Part shown: one piece after another, positions 21,052-29,652 of the stretch
Position numbering within the stretch: the first letter of the stretch is position 1
Layout of the letters: each line of letters opens with the position of its first letter
NCBI GenBank assembly: GCA_947626675.1
Contig: CANQTC010000005.1
Span: forward strand, 85,562-149,561
Length of the DNA stretch: 64,000 nucleotides
Source: an uncultured Coprococcus sp.
GTDB lineage: Bacteria > Bacillota > Clostridia > Lachnospirales > Lachnospiraceae
Reading direction: 5' to 3'
Notes under the pieces: model-generated
Told to the model about the DNA's origin: nothing
Database searches by the model: none
The model's input: the letters and a program-made list of their open reading frames with translations, nothing else
Program-made: the position numbers and the translations under genes

Positions 21052-21780
21052 TTACTGTCCTGTATGTCCTTTGGCCTTTATAACTGTACCTGTCTTAAGA
21101 AGCTCGCCACAGTCAGAGCAGTACTCATCACCTGAGTAAACGTCTGCTGTACAGGTTGCCGGTTTAGCATTTAAAGTTAAAAGCTGTTCTCCAACATTGA
21201 TTATCCCGGCATAGCTGTAAAGATTAGAAGATGAAAGATTCAGATACAAAGCGGGCACCACTCACTGTTTCCGGAATATTCTTCATTATCATATTCATCT
21301 GTAAACCAAAACGCCCCCATTGCTCTAGCATATGTACTTCCCTGTATATATCTTGCCTTATCATGCACATTATAATCTGATGAAAATCCATAACTGCGGT
21401 TTGTTACATCATCATATGACAACAGGAATACTTTGTCCTTTGTAGGGTTTCCGCCTGCTGTTCCATATTTCGAATCATCTTTGTTCTCAATCGTCTTTTC
21501 TTTTATTAAATTTCTTTCACTCAAAGTAAATGCACTGTTTATAAAGTTCTTTTTCGTATAATCTTTTTCTGCTTTATTGGATGCGCTTCCATAGCCATTA
21601 AGAAAGCTTCTCATGGTACATGTTTCCCATGTAACGTATTCTAACTCTATTGGTCATCAAGTCCCTTACCTGCCATAAGAAACGCTTCCTTACCATCCGT
21701 AGAAAGCACTCTCCATTTAATTGGCTGATATTTAAAATAGTGATATGTCTGACTGTCCGACCATTCATAAAAACTTGAGT
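21052..21780 (-). pseudogene. DUF6273 gene remnant lacking its 5' end and hypervariable region
   Basis: Three lesions are visible. The 5' third is missing: similarity to the other copies begins at YEWSDSQTYHYFKYQPIKW (about 21780), and what precedes it is intergenic repeat. A 10-bp deletion after GLDDQ, relative to copy 3, puts the frame out and gives a stop. Finally EYSGNSEW jumps directly to VPALYLNLSSSN, deleting the whole variable region; the joint lies in TGGTG, a 5-base sequence present at both ends in intact copies. The tail also differs: instead of YYYYKN repeats it reads PATCTADVYSGDEYCSDCGE, a zinc-ribbon-like CxxC repeat common in clostridial surface proteins. So it is also a remnant of a different tail type. 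Confidence 0.85.
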
Positions 21781-21837
21781 TTCAGGTATATGTTCTCACT
21801 AAGCTCAGCTTCGCTAAGTGTTCACATTATACAACAA

Positions 21838-21878
21838 CAGGCAGAACTGCTTCGTTTTCAAAACAATTCTACCTGCTG
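21838..21878 (-). terminator. 3' hairpin after DUF6273 copy 3 (repeat family member 2)
   Basis: AACAGGCAGAA pairs with TTCTACCTGCTGTT (one G-T-type change relative to the sister hairpins). Ten bases past the copy 3 stop. Confidence 0.6.
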
Positions 21879-21887
21879 TTTACTTAT

Positions 21888-23585
21888 TTATTTTACTTCG
21901 CCTTTCACAAGCTTATATCGTTTTCCTTTCACAGTCACATATCCTGTTATGTTCTTTCTTTTGCCTTTTTCTACATAGTAACGTCTGCCGCTTGGCTGTT
22001 TTACTATGCCTGTAAATTTCGGCTGCCAGTTACTCTTTTTCACATACCACCAGCTTCCGTCGGTATGCTTTACAAGCTGTGTAACATATTTACGTTTGCC
22101 GTTTTCTACATAATAGCAATTCCCACTTGGCTGTTTTACCATGCCTTTATAGCTTGGCTGCCATTCACCATTCTTCACATACCACCAGCTTCCGTCGGTA
22201 TATTTTACAAGCTGTGTAACGTATTTCTTTCTGCCTTTTTCTACATAGTACCATTTGCCGCTTGGCTGTTTTACCATGCCTGTATAACCTGACTGCCATA
22301 CACTGTTTTTAACATATGTCCAGTTACTGCCGTCTTTTACAAGACCTGTACGATTGAATCTGCATACGCCTTTTTCCACATAATACCATTTGTCGTCTGT
22401 ATTATTCTTTACCATGCCTGTATAACCGGTCTGTTTTTTATTATTCTTATAGTAATAATATATACCGTTTTCTTTTATAAGTCCGTTCTTGTTACCTTCT
22501 CCCACACATACCGTTCCGGCATAACTATATGAAGTAGAAGATGAAAGATTCAGATACAAAGCAGGCACCATTGCAACATTATATGCTTTCACAAGACCGC
22601 CAGACCGCTCGATGAAACCATGATTCCGCACCGTCACTGCAGTACGAGAATTACTTCCCGGTGACCGCAACCACCAATAGCTGTTGCCGGAATATTCTTC
22701 CTTTACAGAATAATTCGCACTCATTGCTCTTGCATATGTAGTGCTCTGAATACGTCTTGCTTTATCAAGCTCATCATCATATGATGAAAATCCATAACTG
22801 CGGTTTGTTACATCATCATATGACAACAGGAATACTTTGTCCTTTGTAGAGTTTCCGCCTGCTGTTCCATATTTCGAATCATCTTTGTTCTCAATCGTCT
22901 TTTCTTTTATTAAATTTCTTTCACTCAAAGTAAATGCACTGTTTATAAAGTTCTTTTTCGTATAATCTTTTTCTGCTTTATTGGATGCGCTTCCATAGCC
23001 ATTAAGAAAGCTTCTCATGGTACATGTTTCCCATGTAACGTATTCTAACTCTGTATAATAATATTGGTCATCAAGTCCTTTATCTGCCATAAGAAACGCT
23101 TCGTTTCCGTCTGTAGAAAGGACTCTCCATTTAATTGGCTGGTATTTAAAATAGTGATATGTCGGATTATCTGACCAGATATACTGACCTCTCATATTGT
23201 AGCAATACGTTGTATCACTCTTTTTTATTCTGCGGTATCTGTCTCCATTTGGCAACGTGATATCTCCGTTTGTATCCCAGCCTTTAGCCTTTTCAAGCGT
23301 ATGATACACGCTGTTATTTACTATAAGGTCGCCATCTTTTAAAGATTCGCTCTCTATAGCGGTGTAATTCTTACTCATGGCTGTCGTTATGACCTCCGCC
23401 TGCGGATAACTGCCGAACCACACGCAGTCGTATATCGTTTCTCCGTTACTGTCTTTTCTCGGATTTCTTAGTGTCGTTGATGCTTCTACATTTTCCATCC
23501 CGCCTGTAGACATGACTGGCATTAGTGTAAACAACATGATTACAGCAAGAAATGCAGCAAACATTTTTTTCTTTGTTTTATTCAT
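21888..23585 (-). CDS. Secreted DUF6273 protein, copy 3
   Basis: 565 residues from the ATG at 23585 (AAGGAG 8 nt upstream; a codon at 23600 in frame is upstream of the ribosome site). Signal peptide MNKTKKKMFAAFLAVIMLFTLMPVM. The most divergent full-length copy in its middle: the first loop reads TTYCYNMRGQYIW, and the variable region (about 22568-22733) reads GSNSRTAVTVRNHGFIERSGGLVKAYNVAMVP in two stretches. The short segment between the core and the repeats lacks the NGNVNEPK linker found in copies 4 to 8 and instead resembles copy 1 (ENGIYYYYKNNKKQTGYTG). It is the closest relative of the pseudogene immediately downstream. Confidence 0.85.
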   Translation of the reverse strand: MNKTKKKMFAAFLAVIMLFTLMPVMSTGGMENVEASTTLRNPRKDSNGETIYDCVWFGSYPQAEVITTAMSKNYTAIESESLKDGDLIVNNSVYHTLEKAKGWDTNGDITLPNGDRYRRIKKSDTTYCYNMRGQYIWSDNPTYHYFKYQPIKWRVLSTDGNEAFLMADKGLDDQYYYTELEYVTWETCTMRSFLNGYGSASNKAEKDYTKKNFINSAFTLSERNLIKEKTIENKDDSKYGTAGGNSTKDKVFLLSYDDVTNRSYGFSSYDDELDKARRIQSTTYARAMSANYSVKEEYSGNSYWWLRSPGSNSRTAVTVRNHGFIERSGGLVKAYNVAMVPALYLNLSSSTSYSYAGTVCVGEGNKNGLIKENGIYYYYKNNKKQTGYTGMVKNNTDDKWYYVEKGVCRFNRTGLVKDGSNWTYVKNSVWQSGYTGMVKQPSGKWYYVEKGRKKYVTQLVKYTDGSWWYVKNGEWQPSYKGMVKQPSGNCYYVENGKRKYVTQLVKHTDGSWWYVKKSNWQPKFTGIVKQPSGRRYYVEKGKRKNITGYVTVKGKRYKLVKGEVK

Positions 23586-23611
23586 TATTTTCTCCTTCAC
23601 TTACATAAACC

Positions 23612-23626
23612 TGTAAAATATTTACA
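23612..23626. promoter_or_regulatory. Palindrome TGTAAA-N3-TTTACA in leader of copy 3
   Basis: Perfect 6-bp arms with a 3-base centre, placed just downstream of the -10 box. Repeated at the same place before copies 4 and 7. Possible operator; the binding protein is unknown. Confidence 0.45.
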
Positions 23627-23637
23627 TATATAATACA

Positions 23638-23666
23638 AATATATATAATCGGAAGAATATTATCAA
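23638..23666 (-). promoter_or_regulatory. Shared-type promoter of DUF6273 copy 3
   Basis: TTGATA (23661-23666), 17 bp, TATATT (23638-23643), about 53 bases before the start. Confidence 0.7.
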
Positions 23667-23789
23667 TTTCTAATCATATTAACTAATCTTAACTTCGTTT
23701 TCGCTAAGATTATTTTCCAAAGAACCAGCTTTGCAGCGCACACTTCGCTTTGGCTCGCACTCGTTAAGTGTTCCCATTATCTAATAAGT

Positions 23790-23830
23790 AACAGGCAGAA
23801 CTGCTTCGTTTTCAAAACAATTCTGCCTGT
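23790..23830 (-). terminator. 3' hairpin after DUF6273 copy 4 (repeat family member 3)
   Basis: AACAGGCAGAA with TTCTGCCTGTT, a perfect outer stem, 12 bases past the stop. The 23690-23780 segment upstream of it carries the TTCGCTAAG / TTAAGTGTTCCCATTAT intergenic repeat. Confidence 0.65.
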
Positions 23831-23841
23831 TGTGTACTTAT

Positions 23842-25563
23842 TTATTTTACTTCGCCTTTCACAAGCTTATATCTCTTTCCTTTCACAGTCACATATCCTG
23901 TTATGTTCTTTCTCTTACCATTTTCCACATAGTAACGTCTGCCGCTTGGTTGCTTTACTATTCCTGTAAATTTAGGCTGCCAGTTACTGTTTTTCACATA
24001 CCACCAGCTTCCGTCGGTATGCTTTACAAGCTGTGTAACATATTTACGTTTGCCGTTTTCTACATAATAGCAATTCCCACTTGGCTGTTTTACCATTCCT
24101 TTATAGCTTGGCTGCCATTCACCATTCTTCACATACCACCAGCTGCCATCGGTATGTTTTACAAGCTGTGTAACGTATTTCTTTCTGCCTTTTTCTACAT
24201 AGTACCATCTGCCGCTTGGCTGTTTTACCATTCCTGTATAACCTGACTGCCATACACTGTTTTTAACATATGTCCAGTTTTTTCCGTCTTTCACCAAACC
24301 TGTATGATTGAATCTGCATATGCCTTTTTCCACATAATACCATCTGCCGTCTGTACTGTTTTTAGCCATGCCTGTATACCCGGTCTGTTTTATATCGTTT
24401 TTATAGTAATAATATAAGCCATTTTCATATACAAGGCCGTTTTTCTTCGGTTCATTTACGTTACCGTTTGTACATACTGTTCCGGCATAACGGTAAAGAT
24501 TAGAAGATGAAAGATTCAGATACAAAGCGGGCACCAGAGCATTACTGAGGTTATGAACATCAGCGCCATCCCAACTGACGTAGCCATTGTTGTACACGCG
24601 CATTGCATTATCAGAATTTCTACCCGGCGACCGTAGCCACCAATAACTGCTTCCGGAATATTCTGTCCTTATATACAACCATGCACCCATTGCTCTTGCA
24701 TATGTACTTCCCTGAATATATCTTGCCTTGTCTTTATCACCATATTTTGATGAAAATCCATAACTGCTGTTTGTTACTTCATCACATGACAGCAGAAATA
24801 CCTTGTCTGTTGTTGAATTTCCGCCTTTTATTTCATAGTATGTATTATCTTTGTTTTCAAGTGTTTTTTCCTTTATTAAATTTCTTTCATCTGAGGTAAA
24901 TGCGCCGTTTATAAAATTCTTTTTTGTATAATCTTCTTTCTGACTATTTGATGTACTTCCATAGCCATTAAGAAAACTTCTCATGGTACATGTCTCCCAT
25001 GTAACATCTTCATATTTAGTATTATACTTTTTATCATCAAGTCCTTTATCTGCCATAAGAAGTGCTTCCCTGCCATCCGCATGCAGTACTCTCCATTTGA
25101 TTGGCTGATATTTAAAATAATGATATGTTAAGTTATCCGACCAGTTATAATATCCCCGCCCACTATAGCTGAGCGTTGCATCATCTTTTCTCATTCTGCG
25201 GTATCTGTCACCGTTTGATAATGTGATATCTCCGTTTGCATCCCAGCCTGAAGCATTCTTAAGTCTGCCATATGTAGCATCATCTACAATTAAATCACCT
25301 TTTTTTAAGTATTTACTCTCTATGGCTGTATAATTCTTACTCATAGCAGTTGTGATAACCTCTGCCTGAGGGTAGCTTCCGAACCATACACAGTCATATG
25401 TAACTTCTCCATTACTGTCTCTTCTTGGATTTTTCAGTTTTGTTTCTGCTGCTTCTACACTGCTTATTTTGTCTGACGGCATAATTGGAATAAGCGTAAA
25501 CAGCATTAATACCGTAAGAATCACCGCAAATAATTTTTTACTTCTTTTCTTTGTTTTATTCAT
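23842..25563 (-). CDS. Secreted DUF6273 protein, copy 4
   Basis: 573 residues. Signal peptide MNKTKKRSKKLFAVILTVLMLFTLIPIM, then a DKISSVEAAETKLKNPRRDS segment that also opens copies 5 to 8, so copies 4-8 form one subgroup. Core motifs YDCVWFGSYPQAEV, PIKWRVL, TWETCTMRSFLNGYG and YWWLRSPG are intact. Variable region about 24533-24690 (GRNSDNAMRVYNNGYVSWDG). Tail: one VYENGLYYYYKND unit, ICRFNHTGLVKDGKNW, then three KYVTQLVKHTDG-type repeats. Ribosome site GAGGGAG. It has its own promoter and palindrome. Confidence 0.86.
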   Translation of the reverse strand: MNKTKKRSKKLFAVILTVLMLFTLIPIMPSDKISSVEAAETKLKNPRRDSNGEVTYDCVWFGSYPQAEVITTAMSKNYTAIESKYLKKGDLIVDDATYGRLKNASGWDANGDITLSNGDRYRRMRKDDATLSYSGRGYYNWSDNLTYHYFKYQPIKWRVLHADGREALLMADKGLDDKKYNTKYEDVTWETCTMRSFLNGYGSTSNSQKEDYTKKNFINGAFTSDERNLIKEKTLENKDNTYYEIKGGNSTTDKVFLLSCDEVTNSSYGFSSKYGDKDKARYIQGSTYARAMGAWLYIRTEYSGSSYWWLRSPGRNSDNAMRVYNNGYVSWDGADVHNLSNALVPALYLNLSSSNLYRYAGTVCTNGNVNEPKKNGLVYENGLYYYYKNDIKQTGYTGMAKNSTDGRWYYVEKGICRFNHTGLVKDGKNWTYVKNSVWQSGYTGMVKQPSGRWYYVEKGRKKYVTQLVKHTDGSWWYVKNGEWQPSYKGMVKQPSGNCYYVENGKRKYVTQLVKHTDGSWWYVKNSNWQPKFTGIVKQPSGRRYYVENGKRKNITGYVTVKGKRYKLVKGEVK

Positions 25564-25589
25564 TATTTTCTCCCTCTCTTACATAAACC

Positions 25590-25604
25590 TGTAAAATATT
25601 TACA
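25590..25604. promoter_or_regulatory. Palindrome TGTAAA-N3-TTTACA in leader of copy 4
   Basis: Same sequence and same position relative to the promoter as at 23612 and 32645. Confidence 0.45.
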
Positions 25605-25615
25605 TACATAATACA

Positions 25616-25644
25616 AATATATACAATATAAATAATATTATCAA
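25616..25644 (-). promoter_or_regulatory. Shared-type promoter of DUF6273 copy 4
   Basis: TTGATA (25639-25644), 17 bp, TATATT (25616-25621). Confidence 0.7.
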
Positions 25645-25716
25645 TACCTAAATTCTCTATACCATGAAAACTAAACCGCCTTTCACTTACCCGGTGTTCC
25701 CATTATCCAATAAGCA

Positions 25717-25755
25717 ACAGGCAGAACTGCTTCGTTTTCAAAACAATTCTGCCCT
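25717..25755 (-). repeat. 3' hairpin after DUF6273 copy 5 (repeat family member 4, damaged)
   Basis: The left arm AACAGGCAGAA is intact but the right arm is cut to TTCTGCCC, followed by TTAAGTTTTACTTATTTA. The identical damaged form stands after copy 8 (32770), which shows that these two 3' ends were duplicated together. Confidence 0.55.
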
Positions 25756-25769
25756 TAAGTTTTACTTAT

Positions 25770-27791
25770 TTACTTTACTTCGCCTTTCACAAGCTTATAT
25801 CGCTTTCCTTTCACAGTAACATATCCTGTTATGTTCTTTCTCTTACCATTTTCCACATAGTAACGTCTGCCGCTTGGCTGTTTTACTATTCCTGTAAATT
25901 TCGGCTGCCAGTTACTCTTTTTCACATACCACCAACTTCCGTCGGTATGCTTTACAAGCTGTGTAACGTATTTACGCTTACCGTTTTCTACATAATAGCA
26001 ATTCCCACTTGGCTGTTTTACCATGCCTTTATAGCTTGGCTGCCATTCACCATTCTTCACATACCACCAGCTTCCGTCGGTATGCTTTACAAGCTGTGTG
26101 ACGTATTTCTTTCTGCCTTTTTCTACATAATACCATCTGCCGCTTGGCTGTTTTACCATGCCGGTATAACCTGACTGCCATACACTGTTTTTTACATATT
26201 TCCAGTTACTGCCGTCTTTTACAAGACATGTACGATTTAATCCACATATGCCATTTTCTACATAATACCATTTGCCATCTGTACTGTTTTTCACCATGCC
26301 GGTATAACCTGACTGCCATACACTGTTTTTTACATATCTCCAGTTACTGCCGTCTTTTACAAGACCTGTATGATTTAATCCACATATACCATTTTCTACA
26401 TAATACCATTTGCCATCTGTACTGTTTTTCACCATGCCGGTATAACCTGACTGCCATACACTGTTTTTTACATATCTCCAGTTACTGCCGTCTTTTACAA
26501 GGCCTGTACGATTTAACCTGCATACGCTTTTTTCCACATAATACCATTTACTATCTGTACTGTTTTTAACCATGCCGGTAAATCCAGTCTGAATTGTGTT
26601 GTTTTTATAGTAATAATATAAGCCATTTTCATATACAAGTCCGTTTTTCTTCGGTTCATTTACGTTTTTCTTTACTTCATTTACGTTACCGTTTGTACAT
26701 ACTGTTCCGGCATAACTGTAAAGATTAGAAGATGAAAGATTCAGATACAAAGCGGGTACCAAGGTATGATCGCCGGCGAATATGTAGCGGTTACTAAGAT
26801 TAATGTAACCACTCCAAACCACAGCCATCACATCATTAGAATCACCACCAGGCGACCGCAGCCACCACTTACCGTTGCCTGAATATGACGTATCTGTATC
26901 CCACCACGCACCCATCGCTTTGGCATATGTACTTGTCTGCATCCGTCTGGCTTTATCATTATCAGTGTAATAGGATGAAAATCCATAACTGCCTTTTCTC
27001 ACAGCATCATATGACAGAAGAAATACCTTGTCTTTTGTAGACTTTCCCCCCGCTGTTCCATATTCAGGATTAGCTTTGTTTTCAAGTGTCTTTTCCTTTA
27101 TTAAATTTCTTTCATCTGAGGTAAATGTGCTGTTTATAAAGTTCTTTTTTGTATAATCTTCTTTCTGAACATTTGACGCACTTCCATAGCCGTTAAGAAA
27201 GCTTCTCAGGGTACATGTCTCCCATGTAACATCTTTCCGTTCAGTATTATAATTACGGTCATCCAGTCCTTTATCTGCCATAAGAAGCGCTTCCTTTCCA
27301 TCCGCATGCAGTACCCTCCATTTGATTGGCTGATATTTAAAATAGTGATATGTCTGACTATCCGACCAGTTATAATAGCCTTCTCCACTGAGGATGCTAC
27401 TCGTGGCATCACTCTTCCTCATTCTACGGTACCTGTCTCCGTTTGATAATGTGATGTCTCCATTCGCATCCCAGCCTGTAGCTTTCTTGAGCTTCCCATA
27501 CGCAGCGTCATCTACAATCAAATCACCTTCTTTTAAGTATTCACTCTTTATGGCTGTATAATTCTTACTCATGGCGGTTGTGATAACCTCTGCCTGAGGG
27601 TAACTGCCGAACCATACACAATCATATGTAACTTCTCCATTACTGTCTTTTCTTGGATTTTTCAGTTTTGTTTCTGCCGCTTCTACGCTGCTGATTTCAG
27701 CTGACGGCATAATTGGAATAAGCGCAAACAGCATTAATACCGCAAGAAATGCAACAAATAATTTTTTACTTTTTTTCTTTGTTTTATTCAT
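25770..27791 (-). CDS. Secreted DUF6273 protein, copy 5 (longest tail)
   Basis: 673 residues, the longest copy. Signal peptide MNKTKKKSKKLFVAFLAVLMLFALIPIM. The core is as in copy 4. Variable region about 26759-26913 (GGDSNDVMAVVWSGYINLSNRYIFAGDHTL). The linker NGNVNEVKKNVNEPKK is partly doubled. The tail is expanded by a 138-bp (46-residue) unit present three times in a row, each beginning SGYTGMVK and containing GKWYYVE and GLVKDGSNW. Only 32 bases separate it from the end of copy 6 upstream, and the shared promoter is missing, so it should be read from the promoter before the TPM-like gene. Confidence 0.86.
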   Translation of the reverse strand: MNKTKKKSKKLFVAFLAVLMLFALIPIMPSAEISSVEAAETKLKNPRKDSNGEVTYDCVWFGSYPQAEVITTAMSKNYTAIKSEYLKEGDLIVDDAAYGKLKKATGWDANGDITLSNGDRYRRMRKSDATSSILSGEGYYNWSDSQTYHYFKYQPIKWRVLHADGKEALLMADKGLDDRNYNTERKDVTWETCTLRSFLNGYGSASNVQKEDYTKKNFINSTFTSDERNLIKEKTLENKANPEYGTAGGKSTKDKVFLLSYDAVRKGSYGFSSYYTDNDKARRMQTSTYAKAMGAWWDTDTSYSGNGKWWLRSPGGDSNDVMAVVWSGYINLSNRYIFAGDHTLVPALYLNLSSSNLYSYAGTVCTNGNVNEVKKNVNEPKKNGLVYENGLYYYYKNNTIQTGFTGMVKNSTDSKWYYVEKSVCRLNRTGLVKDGSNWRYVKNSVWQSGYTGMVKNSTDGKWYYVENGICGLNHTGLVKDGSNWRYVKNSVWQSGYTGMVKNSTDGKWYYVENGICGLNRTCLVKDGSNWKYVKNSVWQSGYTGMVKQPSGRWYYVEKGRKKYVTQLVKHTDGSWWYVKNGEWQPSYKGMVKQPSGNCYYVENGKRKYVTQLVKHTDGSWWYVKKSNWQPKFTGIVKQPSGRRYYVENGKRKNITGYVTVKGKRYKLVKGEVK
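26161..26574. repeat. Three tandem 138-bp units in the tail of copy 5
   Basis: Units start at 26161, 26299 and 26437 (each CCGGTATAACCTGACTGCC on the plus strand) and are nearly identical at DNA level. An exact multiple of three keeps the frame. Typical of slippage or unequal crossing-over that changes protein length. Confidence 0.9.
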
Positions 27792-27823
27792 TATTTTCTC
27801 CCTCTCTTACATAAACCTGTAAA

Positions 27824-29563
27824 TTATTTTACTTCGCCTTTCACAAGCTTATATCTCTTTCCTTTCACAGTAACATATCCTGTTATATTCTTTCTCTTAC
27901 CCTTTTCTACATAGTAACGTCTGCCGCTTGGCTGTTTTACTATTCCTGTAAATTTCGGCTGCCAGTTACTCTTTTTCACATACCACCAGCTTCCATCAGT
28001 ATGCTTTACAAGCTGTGTAACGTATTTACGCTTGCCGCTTTCTACATAATAGCAGTTCCCACTTGGCTGTTTTACCATGCCTTTATAGCTTGGCTGCCAT
28101 TCTCCCTTCTTCACATACCACCAGCTTCCGTCGGTATGTTTTACAAGCTGTGTGACGTATTTCTTTCTGCCTTTTTCTACATAGTACCATTTGCCGCTTG
28201 GCTGTTTTACCATGCCTGTATAACCTGACTGCCATACACTGTTTTTAACATATGTCCAGTTACTGCCGTCTTTTACAAGTCCTGTACGATTGAATCTGCA
28301 TATGCCTTTTTCCACATAATACCATTTGCCGTCTGTACTGTTTTTCACCATGCCTGTATACCCGGCCTGTTTTATATCGTTTTTATAGTAATAATATAAG
28401 CCATTTTCATATATAAGTCCGTTTTTCTTCGGTTCATTTACATTACCGTTTGTACATACTGTTCCGGCATAACTGTACAGATTAGAAGATGAAAGATTCA
28501 GATACAAAGCGGGCACCAAAGCGTATTCATAATTAACGTTGCGGCCAGTCGAGACATCATACCCACTGTCCTCCACAACAGCGGACCCATTAGAATCATC
28601 ACCCGGCGACCGCAGCCACCAATAAGCGTTTCCAAGATATCTTGTATCTCCAGAAAAACTCGCACCCATCGCCCTGGCATATGTACTTCCCTGAATACGT
28701 CTTGCCTTATCCGGCTTATAAGATAATGATGTAAATCCATAGTCTTCATTTTTTATATCACTATACGACAGCAGAAATACTTTATCTTTTGTAGACTTTC
28801 CACCCGCTGTTCCATATTCAGGATTAGCTTTGTTTTCAAGCGTCTTTTCCTTTATTAAATTTCTTTCACTTGTAGTAAATGCGCTGTTTATAAAATTCTT
28901 TTTTGTATAATCTGCTTTCTGACCATTTAATGTACTTCCATATCCATTAAGAAAGCTTCTTATGGTGCATGTTTCCCATGTAACATCTTTGTATTCAGTA
29001 TTATACTGACGGATATCAAGTCCCTTATCTGCCATAAGCAGCGCTTCCTTGCCATCCGCTTGCAGCACTCTCCATTTGATTGGCTGATATTTAAAATAGT
29101 GATATGTCTGACTATCCGACCAGTTGTAATAACTTGGCTTTCCACTATACTTGGTACGTGCTGCATCACTTTTTCTTATTCTGCGGTATCTGTCTCCGTT
29201 TGATAATGTGATATCTCCGTTCGCATCCCAGCCTACAGCATTCTTAAGTCTGCCATATGCAGCATCATCTACAATCAAATCACCTTCTTTTAAGTATTCA
29301 CTACCTATGGCTGTATAATTCTTACGCATAGCAGTTGTTATAACCTCCGCCTGTGGGTAGCTCCCGAACCATATGCAGTCGTAGGTAACCTCACGATCCC
29401 AGTTTTCTCCCATATATCTTACTCTTGGATTTTTCAGTTTTGTTTCTGCCGCTTCTACGCTGCTGATTTTGTCTGACGGCATAATTGGAATAAGCGTAAA
29501 CAGCATTAATACCGTAAGAAGCACCGCAAATAATTTTTTACTTTTTTTCTTTGTTTTATTCAT
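27824..29563 (-). CDS. Secreted DUF6273 protein, copy 6
   Basis: 579 residues. Signal peptide MNKTKKKSKKLFAVLLTVLMLFTLIPIM. Distinctive insertion before the core: VRYMGENWDREVTYDCIWFGSYP where the other copies have NPRxDSNGEVTYDCVWFG. Another oddity is LSYSDIKNEDYGFTSLSY in place of the usual LSYDDVTNSSYGFSS. Variable region about 28514-28669 (GDDSNGSAVVEDSGYDVSTGRNVNYEYAL). Tail like copy 4. Between it and the TPM-like gene upstream are 89 bases without the shared promoter, so a TPM-copy 6-copy 5 transcript is likely. Confidence 0.86.
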   Translation of the reverse strand: MNKTKKKSKKLFAVLLTVLMLFTLIPIMPSDKISSVEAAETKLKNPRVRYMGENWDREVTYDCIWFGSYPQAEVITTAMRKNYTAIGSEYLKEGDLIVDDAAYGRLKNAVGWDANGDITLSNGDRYRRIRKSDAARTKYSGKPSYYNWSDSQTYHYFKYQPIKWRVLQADGKEALLMADKGLDIRQYNTEYKDVTWETCTIRSFLNGYGSTLNGQKADYTKKNFINSAFTTSERNLIKEKTLENKANPEYGTAGGKSTKDKVFLLSYSDIKNEDYGFTSLSYKPDKARRIQGSTYARAMGASFSGDTRYLGNAYWWLRSPGDDSNGSAVVEDSGYDVSTGRNVNYEYALVPALYLNLSSSNLYSYAGTVCTNGNVNEPKKNGLIYENGLYYYYKNDIKQAGYTGMVKNSTDGKWYYVEKGICRFNRTGLVKDGSNWTYVKNSVWQSGYTGMVKQPSGKWYYVEKGRKKYVTQLVKHTDGSWWYVKKGEWQPSYKGMVKQPSGNCYYVESGKRKYVTQLVKHTDGSWWYVKKSNWQPKFTGIVKQPSGRRYYVEKGKRKNITGYVTVKGKRYKLVKGEVK

Positions 29564-29652
29564 TATTTTCTCCCTCCTCTTATATTAAATAATTTCTCGG
29601 AATCCTGACCTTTCCTACACTGATGAAAAACTAAGCAAGTACTCCATCAATC

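Noticed and set aside
21818..22015. Plus-strand ORFs in the 21.7-22.0 kb region
   Set aside because: They overlap the pseudogene edge, the 3' hairpin and the end of copy 3; no ribosome site and no recognisable protein.
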